From: Pleurobrachia bachei | Lineage: Eukaryota; Ctenophora; Tentaculata; Cydippida; Pleurobrachiidae | Length of the DNA stretch: 50,714 nucleotides | Direction: 5' to 3' | Assembly (NCBI GenBank): GCA_000695325.1 | Contig: AVPN01000040.1 | Coordinates: 80,813 to 131,526, forward strand | Shown: positions 41,665 through 50,714 of the stretch, one piece after another | How positions within the stretch are numbered: the first letter of the stretch is position 1 | Layout: every line of letters starts with the position of its first letter | The notes under the pieces: model-generated | The model's input: the letters and a program-made list of their open reading frames with translations, nothing else | The model's database searches: none | What the model was told of the DNA's origin: nothing | Position numbers and translations under genes: made by a program

Positions 41665-44600
41665 TCACCGGGGACTCTGCGGCACATAGTGAGGATCAGG
41701 GCTGTCTCTAGCAGGTCTACCCTCCGATCTGGCGAGAAGAGAGACACGACGTGTTGGTTCCATTCTCTCAGCTAGCGGTAGCCCTATACTGCTACCCAGG
41801 TCTGTACCGCTGTTGTAACCCTGGGAGGAAGTGACGTGTTAAAACTGTGGAATTGTAAAACACTGTGAGAGACGCTTAGACAACCCCGGACAGCGAGATC
41901 GTTGATATGTTCCCAGTCTCTCAGCTCTTGAGCTTACGCTTAATTTAACGAATGGATAGACTGGTAGTCTAAGACTGCGTAACATGGCAACGAGATAGAT
42001 GTGGCTGCCGACAACTTACACTTAGTGAGGGTGAGGGAGAGAGGGTGTTACTTACACTTAGTGAGGGTGAGGGAGAGAGGGTGTTACTTACACTGAGTGA
42101 GGGTGAGGGAGAGAGGGTGTTACTTACACTTAGTGAGGGTGAGGGAGAGAGGGTGTTACTTACACTTAGTGAGGGTGAGGGAGAGAGGTTATTACTTACA
42201 CTTAGTGAGGGTGAGGGAGAGAGGTTATTACTTACACTTAGTGAGGGTGAGGGAGAGAGGCTATTACTTACACTTAGTGAGGGTGAGGGAGGGAGGGTGT
42301 TACTTACACTAAGTGAGGGTGAGGGAGAGAGGGTGTTACTTACACTAAGTGAGGGTGAGGGAGAGAGGGTGTTACTTACACTTAGTGAGGGTGAGGGAGA
42401 GAGGGTGTTTAGTCCAACCGGGTCATCTCCGTCTGATATTATCCCAGCATTTGCCCCACCTGAAACATTATAAAGTGTTACTTTTGGAAGAAGCACAGAT
42501 ATTTAAATATGACGACATGACGCAACATTGGTGAGCATGACAAGATGATTCCGATACAAGATTTTGATTTTGATAAATAGCTGCATGATGGTTATTAAGT
42601 TAGTTGGTGAGGTGATGGATGGCGAATTTTGGTTTTGATAAATAGCTTTCATATCAAATTATCTAACTGGTGAGGTGATGCACTGGTGGAGGGTGTGGTG
42701 GTTGAGACAAAACTGGTGGTGCATGCATGATAAATAGATGTCACGATGGTTATGTCTGAAGTTAGCTGGTGAGGTGATGCAGTGGTTGAGACAGAGCTAA
42801 CATGACACAACTGCGACTTATTGAGCTGAGGGGTACTCAACAAATTGCGACGCAGCTGATATATTGATTGATATTGTGAAGCTGCATTTCTACGCCAGGT
42901 AATGAAGCTGTAATCAAGAATCAAGATGTGCAGATTTATGACGTAAGGATCGCAGATGAGGTATATGGACTGGTATGCAGGTGTGGGGTGTGCAGGTGTG
43001 ACTGTGCAGATGCGATGGTGCAGGTGTGAGGTGTGATGTGTTTAATAAACACCTGCTCCATTTAATGCAGCCTCATTCTGGTAAATCTCGTCAGCACGAA
43101 GAGCGGGCAGGTCACTTGTCCGGGAATAAGATAGGGAGGGTAACTTTCCACCACTTGTAACGGGTCGGCTAATTGGTGTTAACACTGATAAACCTAGAGG
43201 TAACAATATGTGTTAACACTGATAGACCTGGAGATAACACATGATGTCATGATGTGGTAGGATTTAATACGAGGTAGCTCTACATCTGCAGACTACAGCT
43301 GGAGTTTGGTAACGAAGTAACCCCTTGCCAGCGCGCGCAAAGGTCGCCCGGCGACCTGAGAACTAAACAGAGTGTGAGGTGTCTTCGATACCAAAGCTGG
43401 AGTCGGACATCAACATATTCTGATATTTTCAAGACCAGAGACGGGTAAAATTCTACCCAAAAGTGACACGCGTCACTAAATTGTTCTATTATAGAACCCC
43501 CTGTTCTTTTTGAAAGTTCCTTTTTACACTAGAATACTAGACAAATTTGAAGTGTTGCAAGTAGTTACCTCATGTTCTGTCATTTCGCCTAGCAGTTCAT
43601 TATGACATAGTTAAGAACTTGTCCCCCTAATACATACTTATATTATATTCCATCACATTAGAATAACTCCCTAACTGCTACCCTCAAATAGTTCCCCCAA
43701 TTACACTAGTCACTTCCTGCCCCCCCTCCCAATACTAACCACTTCCAACTCCCCAAATATAACCACCCCAACTCCCCCAATTATACTAACCACACCCTAC
43801 TCCCCCAATTATACTAACCACCTCCCCCTCAACTAACCACACCCTACTCCCCCAATTATACTAACCACAGTCTACGCTTCCCAATACTAACCACCCCCAA
43901 CTCCCCCAATTATACTAACCACACCCTACTCCCCAATACTAACCACCCCCAATTATACTAACCACTTCCTGCGCTTCCCCGGCTAATGGGAGGGAGCTCT
44001 TTCCTACTTCTCTCCGGCATTAGGAACAGTGCAGGATTATCATCGGGTGGTTCCACAGTCGGTACATCGTCATCTACCTCAATGCCACTGAAACATGGGG
44101 ATCGGTTAGAGATCAGATACCACTGAAATAGGGGGGTTAGAGGGAGATGGGTGTAACTGTAATGGGGGAGAGTTGGATTAAAGAGATACCACTGAATTAG
44201 GGGGGGGGATAGTGTCAGTAATTTCTATAGGCCTATGGGTAGGGTTTTCCGAGGTTTACATCGGGGATGGGGGTCGGGGGCAAAGTTTGAGTTAGGGTTA
44301 GAGGATTGTGGTGTGAGAATATATTGTGGATGGATCTTACGTGAGTCTCGATGTGATTGATATGAATGATGAATCGTTGTGCTGCACCAATATCGCTCTC
44401 ATGGGTGACCTATCAGATGGATATGCATCAAAATGATGTAATGATTTATGTTAGAATAGTTGGACCCCGTATGTATGATTATGATAGATGTGAGAATAGA
44501 AAATTAATTAAATAATTAATCAATTAACTAACTAATTACCTTTCGTATTCCATGTCATCATCGTCACATGATTTCACGTCTCCAAAGATGGATCTAAACA

Positions 44601-47600
44601 GAAGAGGGTGTTAGGGTTTTGAAATGATCGCTTGGGAAAGAAATGGACGGCTTACACACAAGATTTTACAGAAGATGTCACACAAAAACAAAGATGTTAC
44701 ACACGGATCAACAGCACAAGAGAACGTGAAGAAAAACAAGAACATTATAGATAAAAGACACATAAGCACAAACACAAATAAAAGGGCACATGTACAAGAT
44801 ATCATCATAGCCTGGAGTTGAAGTAGGGGTTAGAAGAAGTGAGTAGTTTTAAGAACTATTTCAGAGAAGTTGGTGTAGTTTCAAGACACTTCAGAGAGAG
44901 AGCAAGCCCATGCAAAGATCCAGTAGAGCGGAAAGAAGGTTGCAGAGCAGTATTCTACAAAAACTTACCAGTTTATCTGGGAAGGCCGTCCCCCCACAAG
45001 TGATGCAAAATTATACAAGAGATATAAATGGGATAAAAAACTAAAAGCAGCATGACATGAATATTAATTCTAAATTTTTAAATTTCAATCATCCTGTCAA
45101 ACGATAAAAACAGATCTCCAAAGTCTTTTTACAGCTGTAAATCACAGCAATGATGTTGGCTTGGTTGTTGCCTTCGTGAGGGCAAATACAACTCTTGGTT
45201 CGTATGGTGGCCTGCAGAATGAAACTACGAATCAGAGCTTGTGTGCAGGTGCTCCTTCTTAAAAACTAACATGCTCCTTCATAAAAATACCCGCTCCACT
45301 GCTCCACTGCTTTGAACGTGGATAAAATGTCCCGTTGAGGAAATACTAAGTAGGCTGGCAGTAAGAAGGGCAGTCAAAAGTGGTTGCTAGAAAATAAAGA
45401 TTAAAGGGGCGGTAATTTATCGTACACGGATCTAAAATTAAAGACTAGTTACAGTTCTGCACTTGCTAATGAAGCCAACGCCCCACAATGCTCTGTTTTA
45501 CAGAAAGTCTGATTAAGCTATAGATCAGGTGCTAAGTTGGGATGGCACTATAAAATAAGTCTGTGCTAGATTTATCTAATTGAGGCGGTAAGGAGCACTA
45601 AAATCAGTCTGTGCTGTTTTGATCTAATGTTGGCGGTATATTATAAGGAGCACTATAAAATCTGTGCTGCTAATGAGATGGTGGCGGTATGAAATCAGTC
45701 TGTGCTATATCTAATAGACCCCATATTATGGAGCACTAATCAGAGGGTGGCGGTATGGAGGAGGTCGCTGGAGATGCTCTCGAAGCTGATCGGAAGGGGT
45801 AGATGCGTTGTCTGTGGTGTCTGCTGCTGCTGATGGTGGTGCCTGGTGGGACATATCTAATTCGGGGGCTTAGTACAATCACATACAATAAATCACTTTC
45901 ACAATCACATGTTCGGGTATGCTGTTGTGTGCTTCGAATGTTACAGCTTGTCACGTGGTGACCATATATGGTATGAAACATGTCACTTGGTGACCATATA
46001 TGGTATGAAACATGTCACGTGATGACCATATATGGTATGAAACACGTGATAAACTTACGCTTCATTGTCGTATTGGAGGTTATTACTTTCCGGATCTTCC
46101 TCTGGTGCAGTGGCTACCACAACCTGAAACAATACACATGTTGCTAGTACGGGGCTAGTACACTGTCAGAGCTTGTTGGCCTGACCCTATAACTCTCAGA
46201 GCATTGTCCTGACACCTTGGTACACCCCTTGCACCTCGGTCAAGTTAGTTAGGACGAATATATCTGTTGGACGCATCGGGAGTCCATGAATAAATTCACC
46301 CACGAGTGAAGAGAGTCTGAGAGTTAAGGTTTGATATATCAAACCTTGACTCTATATACAATATAGTCAATGACACTTTCAGGCACATAATAATTGTAAT
46401 AGCAATAATCAGAGCTAGAGCACTCACCTTATCTTCTTGTTTTGGGTGGAGCCTCTTCCTCTTCCTCCTCTTATATAGGGCGAACAACATCAGTGCAGTA
46501 CACACTGCTATGATGAATATCAACAGACTGCTAGCACTTGCCACCGTCACTACTTTTACTGCAGATTCTGTAGAGAAAGAGAGGGTGTTAGCTAGCTAGT
46601 TAGTTAACAATAAGGGGTGTCACACAAAAAACCCACCACACCCACCATACAAACACCCACCTCAACCACAACCCATGTGGCTGTGGTGCGGGTTTGTGGG
46701 TTGTGAGTGACGGAGTGCGTCTCGCTGCTTCTCTGGTGACGTCATATATGTCTTACCGATGATAAGCTCAGTATCCACGACAACAGCATCTCCGACCCCG
46801 TTACTAGCTACACACGAGTAGACGCCCTGGTCCTCGCTGGAGGAGCTGTTGATCAACACCAGACTACTGCCGGGCTCGTTATAGATTGTCACAACTGAGG
46901 TCTGAAGGAGAATAAGTGGGTGCTTAGTGGAGAATGGAGATACTGAGTAGTTAGTGGAGACACTGAGGTCTCAATAGTCAATAAGAAGTGGGTGGTTAGT
47001 GCCACTGAGGTCTGGAGAAGAAGTGGGTGGTTAAGACCACTGAATGGTTAGTCGAGACTCTGAGGTCTGAAGAAGTCAAGTTATATTAGTAGATGATACT
47101 AATGTATCAACCAATTTATAACTAAAGGTTCCAGTAAATCAGGATCCGAACATACCGTGTCTTCTCCCGGGAAGGGTTGCCCGCTCCGTCTCCATGTTAT
47201 ATCAGGTTTAGGGACACCAGTGGCTTGACACAACAACTCAATGCTGTCCCCCTCCTTCTCTCCTCCTGTAGCCACAATAACTGTAATCTGGGGCGCCTCT
47301 GTGAGAGGTTAGTGGGGGTTAGTTTAGTGGTGCTATTTGGAAGGGGTAGTGGGAGTCAGTTTTGTTGTTTCGGCCGGTGCCTTTGAGAACAGGGAACTCG
47401 GGGGATAGTTTAGTGGTGGGAGGGAAACTTGGTGATTAGCTGGTTTATGGAAAGGGTACAGGTAGGCGGTTAGACGGTGATTGAAGTGGGAATCCAATTA
47501 TTATAACCATGCAATGCTTCCGATTATTCTATTCGAAAGAAGAAAAAGACATGCGAGACATGAGTCATGGATTTAGAAATTACGTAATTTATCCTGGTAA

Positions 47601-48019
47601 GTTGTCAAGTGATCTCGCGAAATTCTCTTTCGGTATTTATTTTCTTACATCATGTCCGATCATTTATAGAGTCATTAATAGAGTCGCACTAAATACTTTG
47701 AAGACCGATCACAATTTTTGAACTATCAAGGCTACTTGTCAATTTTGATCGTGAAGCGAAATCATGACATGCTTTCAAAAAGTGGTTACTCTCTTCTTAT
47801 CTCTCTCCCCTCCCTTCTCTCTCTTCATCTCACTCGGTCTACTTGGAAAGTGACATGGAGAGTGTGAAGTGTGAACCAAGTGACTGACAGTCCATGTCTC
47901 TCTCCCTCTCTTTGACACAACAAGTACAATGGGAGCATACAAAAACTTGAACAACCTTTAGCATCATAGTGAGAGTATCATGAAGTGCAAAGATGATGAT
48001 GGGAGAGAGAGGGTGGGTG

Positions 48020-48067
<48 letters not shown>

Positions 48068-50488
48068 GGAAAGAGAGATAGACAGAGAAAGAGAGAAAGA
48101 TAGAAATTAGAAGGAAAGATAGAAGGAAAGATAGAAAGATTTGTTGTTGTGGTGCTATAGAGACATGATCGTGGGAATTGCATGCTCAAATCACTGTGTA
48201 CAAGCAATTCCCAGCTCTGGCAGGCAGGCAGTGACATGGAAGAAATAACAATAAATCACGTTCCCAAAGTATTCTGCGATTTCCTTTTCTATCTGATCAC
48301 AATTTCTTTCTTTTCAGTGATCAGATATATTGATATGTGAGGGGTATGGATGGACAGAACAAGACTACTGAGATAAGGGCATGCGGGTCATCACAAAGAT
48401 AGAGACTAACCGAGGATAGTAAGAGTCGCAGCCTGGGATATCTGAGTTCCCTGGGGGTAGGTGACTTTGCAGTAATAACTTCCCACGTCCTCTTCAGTGA
48501 CACTGTTTATTGTCAGCACTTCCTCTACCGTGTAGTCAAATGTTGTGCTAGAGATCTAGGGAGGGGGAGGGGGTTTAGTCAGATACTTGGGATATCGAGG
48601 ATCCATCCCCTTCGTCCGCAATATTTATTTTTGAGCGGGATAGAGGTTATACCTGTCACCAAGAAATTTGGGATTTAGAACTAGGGTCTAATTATGAGTA
48701 AACCACAAGTATGTACTCACATTTTTCCTGTTCTCATAACTGTAGATCTGGGTGTCTCCCTTCCACCAAGTCATGTTGTTCAGGGGATACCGATCAACTT
48801 GACAAGTAAACTGGACCCCCTGTCCTCTCTCTGATAAAACAGCCGCTTCTGGCTCCTTCGTAATTCCTGGAAATAGAAGATTGTGATGTTCCAAGACGCC
48901 ATAACAAATCAAAGCAATTCTATCTGATGTTGATATACACGTTGTTTGATTATTTGATTGTGTGTTCACCGGGCACGGGAACTGTAGAAATTGTCCAAAC
49001 ATTTAATATCAAACAAAACATGTTTAGCCACATATCAAACAAGCTACGTACCAACAACAGTAAGAGTAGCCTTCAAAGAATCTGCCATAACGTCCCCATA
49101 CTCCGCCACACACCATATCTTGCCCTCATCTGACTCCGTGACATTACCAATCTTTAGAGTGGAGTGCGTTCTCTCATCTCCCTCCCACTCCGTCCTTCCT
49201 GCATAATGGAGAGGCAATTTAGCACAGGGTGGTCCATAGATTTTGAGTGAGAGGGAGCCGTATCTTGACTCTGTATCACTTACCCAGCCCGTAAGTTCTA
49301 CCCAATATCATTACTTACCAAGCCCGTAAGTTCTACCCGATCTGTCCCATCGGATCGCGGGTGTTTTGGTTGCAGAGCAAGAGAATGCGACTGTAGTGTA
49401 TCGGACTGCGATGGTGTTGATAGGAGAGGAGTACACATCTGCAGTGGGGAGGAGTCAGGTGAGACTGAGATGGGGGAGTCAGGTGAGGGGAAGAGTACAC
49501 ATCTGGAGGGGTCAGTGGGAAGGGGGGGAGTCAGGTGAGGAGGAGTGGGATGGGGGAGGTGAGGGAGTCAAACTACCTATATAGCTCAAGAGATTGGAAG
49601 GGATAATTTATTCCTGTTTTAGTTTGGCAGGGGGCTAGGTTACAAATTAAGTTTAAACTATTGTATACTCACAGAGAGGGAAGAATGAGACAGGTTCACT
49701 TTCCACACTTGACACCTGGCTATTCGACACCCACTCAGCAACACAGGTCCACTGGGTATAGGTGCTATCCAGTGTCACCTCCGAGACCGTCAATATGGTC
49801 ATGGTGTCAATCAAATCTTGGTCAGCACCCGCGTCACTGAGGCTTGGGTGTCAGCGTCAATATACATTGATTTGTAAACACTACTAACTTACTATACTGT
49901 AATATCTGTAATTTACTGTTTACAGACTATAAACCACGCATCATGATTCATGAGAGCACTAAAAAAAGTTAGTCAGTTTCGAAGATCCAAAACACTCATG
50001 CAACTTACTAGTTACTGGCCGTGTAGATACTATAACTGTTTCCATCTGACACCTCTGTGCCATTTGCCAACCAACTCATTGTGGCAACTGCCTCTCCTCG
50101 AGCAGTACAATTCAATTGGGCCGAGTTACCGATCACTGCATCTACCCCTACAGGCGCTACCTCGATACCTAAACAACAATACAGTGTTGTCATTTCAGGA
50201 AAGATTATTGGTATTGACAGGCATTGAGAGGCACTGCCTTTGAGGCAGCTTTCAGTTTTCACTATGTAGCTATTAGTTTTGCATGAAAAATTAAAATTGC
50301 TTTTACGGAGAAATATCGACTTGTTTTGTATCTCACCTCTGAACCGCAGGTCCGCCTCTGCACTAATATCAGCACCTAACACAGGGTAGGTGGCAGTACA
50401 CACGTACGCAGCTACGTCATCAGTGCTGACGTCATCAATCACCAGTAGTGACGTCATGACCTCGTTAGCGGTGGTCGGGCTTTGAACA
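41665..50488 (-). CDS. Ig-superfamily transmembrane receptor, 5' incomplete
   Basis: Extracellular Ig repeats, one TM helix and a long cytoplasmic tail. Exons: 50337..50488 (second half of an Ig domain, AAYVCTAT), then four Ig domains each split over two exons: 50009..50168 with 49673..49836, 49319..49438 with 49052..49198, 48721..48866 with 48411..48555, 47156..47298 with 46757..46901; each shows the first Cys, a Trp and the D-x-G-x-Y/W-x-C second Cys motif. TM exon 46428..46567 (LLIFIIAVCTALMLFALY then KRRKRKR stop-transfer). Tail exons 46059..46123, 44540..44593, 44341..44409, 43963..44087, 43053..43184, 42380..42459 (minimum) and 41665..41820. Tail phases all close to a TGA at 41665. The tail has YDN and YQN motifs (Grb2 SH2-type YxN), acidic and Ser/Pro-rich stretches and C-terminal YVPQ (YxxQ). 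No kinase domain. Likely an adhesion or signalling receptor; orthology not assigned. Confidence 0.85.
42014..42409 (-). repeat. 36-bp minisatellite, 11 units, each with an in-frame GTAAGT donor
   Basis: ACTTAC (GTAAGT on the coding strand) occurs at 42014 and every 36 bp to 42374. Each unit encodes NTLSPSPSLSVS in the receptor frame, and all donors are in phase 0, matching the phase-0 start of the last exon (41820). Unit sequences differ at few positions. Confidence 0.95.
43725..43965 (-). repeat. Minisatellite with repeated GGTTAGT donors at a receptor exon end
   Basis: Coding strand reads GAAGTG|GTTAGTATAATTGG and then repeats GGTTAGTATaattGGGGGAGT-type units of about 20-30 bp, at least eight with the donor-like GGTTAGT. 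It starts exactly at the donor of exon 43963..44087. Confidence 0.85.
45540..45765. repeat. Degenerate approximately 55-bp tandem repeat
   Basis: Four units share GCACTATAAAATCAGTCTGT, ATCTAAT and GGCGGTA motifs. Lies in a receptor intron. Confidence 0.75.
45952..46048. repeat. 32-bp repeat, three units, each with a CArG box
   Basis: CCATATATGG at 45962, 45994 and 46026, each preceded by TCACGTGGTGA, TCACTTGGTGA or TCACGTGATGA. CCATATATGG fits the SRF consensus CC(A/T)6GG. Intronic, near the first cytoplasmic exon of the receptor. Confidence 0.85.
48016..48062. repeat. (AG)n tract and GAAAGATA repeats in a receptor intron
   Basis: Purine-rich microsatellite continuing as degenerate GAAAGATAGA to about 48140. 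Confidence 0.85.
49270..49345 (-). repeat. Duplicated splice donor of receptor exon 49319..49438
   Basis: GGGTAGAACTTACGGGCTTG|GTAAGT at the real donor is followed at once by GGGTAGAACTTACGGGCTG and GGTAAGT, a second junction copy within the intron. Confidence 0.85.
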
Positions 50489-50714
50489 CTATGTGGGAGG
50501 GGAGAGGTTAGAGGAGTGCAGTAGGGGGTGGGGGTAAGAGATGGTCGGGCTTTGAGCTCTGTGTGGGGAGGGGAGTTATAATAGGGGTGGTCGGGCTTTG
50601 AACTCTGCATGGGGAGGGGACAGAGTTATAATAGAGGTGGTTTAGATTTGAACTCTGTACAGAGAGGGGAGTTATGCGGGTGGTCGGCCTTTGAACTCTG
50701 TGGTGAGGGGGGGG
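50470..50714 (-). repeat. Minisatellite repeating a receptor acceptor and exon start
   Basis: Units of about 60 bp contain, on the coding strand, CCCTCCCC..CA(C/G)AG followed by TTCAAAGCCCGACCACC, the same sequence as the real acceptor and exon start at 50488. At least four copies run to the window edge. Confidence 0.85.

Noticed and set aside
42014-42409. Possible CRISPR array from evenly spaced repeats
   Set aside because: The units are contiguous with no unique spacers, and the context is eukaryotic coding sequence.
45736-45981. Extra receptor tail exon
   Set aside because: The exons on either side (46059 and 44593) already join in phase, and this frame has no convincing splice sites.
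47509-47721. 70-codon plus-strand ORF in a receptor intron
   Set aside because: No domain, and it lies antisense in a long intron with repeats.

Overview
The window is intron-rich nuclear DNA of an animal. Every recognisable gene is eukaryotic: SMC6, MCMBP, RNA polymerase III subunit RPC8, prefoldin subunit 4, SAP18, mitoribosomal mS29/DAP3, the complex I assembly factor NDUFAF8, an AFG3-like AAA protein, two papain-family peptidases and a multi-Ig transmembrane receptor. Introns are short and follow GT-AG. ShKT-type domains fused to a C1A peptidase, an Ig receptor and a compact layout suggest a non-bilaterian metazoan such as a sponge or cnidarian, but nothing here fixes the species. Two runs of N lie inside (CT)n/(AG)n tracts, so this is a draft assembly.

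Layout. 1-3.6 kb (minus): C1A peptidase with C-terminal ShKT repeats that runs off the left edge, plus a tandem 5'-truncated copy. 4.3-7.1 kb (plus): intronless MCMBP and a tandem copy of its 3' half. 8.0-14.4 kb (plus): POLR3H with one exon not found, hosting an antisense unknown gene in an intron. 14.5-22.9 kb (plus): AFG3-like AAA protein with its last exons duplicated, hosting an antisense C1A peptidase with a beta-trefoil-like tail. 23.7-31.0 kb (minus): closely spaced NDUFAF8, DAP3/mS29, PFDN4 and two SAP18 copies. 31.6-40.9 kb (minus): SMC6 with two alternative C-terminal cassettes and a nested plus-strand four-TM protein. 41.7 kb to the right edge (minus): Ig-superfamily receptor, 5' incomplete.

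Most striking points: (1) both SAP18 copies need the same +1 frame change in the last exon, and the third-position substitutions between the copies switch frame with it; (2) the AFG3-like protein keeps its ATPase motifs but has lost the zinc-protease HExxH motif, the pore-loop aromatic residue and the membrane segments; (3) the receptor tail contains an 11-copy 36-bp minisatellite in which each unit carries an in-phase GTAAGT splice donor; (4) several genes carry duplicated splice junctions beside the real one; (5) at least five partial-gene tandem duplications occur within 36 kb. Spliced models of SMC6 (19 exons), DAP3 (8), PFDN4 (3), the AFG3-like gene (12) and the receptor tail close in phase, so base quality looks good and the SAP18 break stands out.
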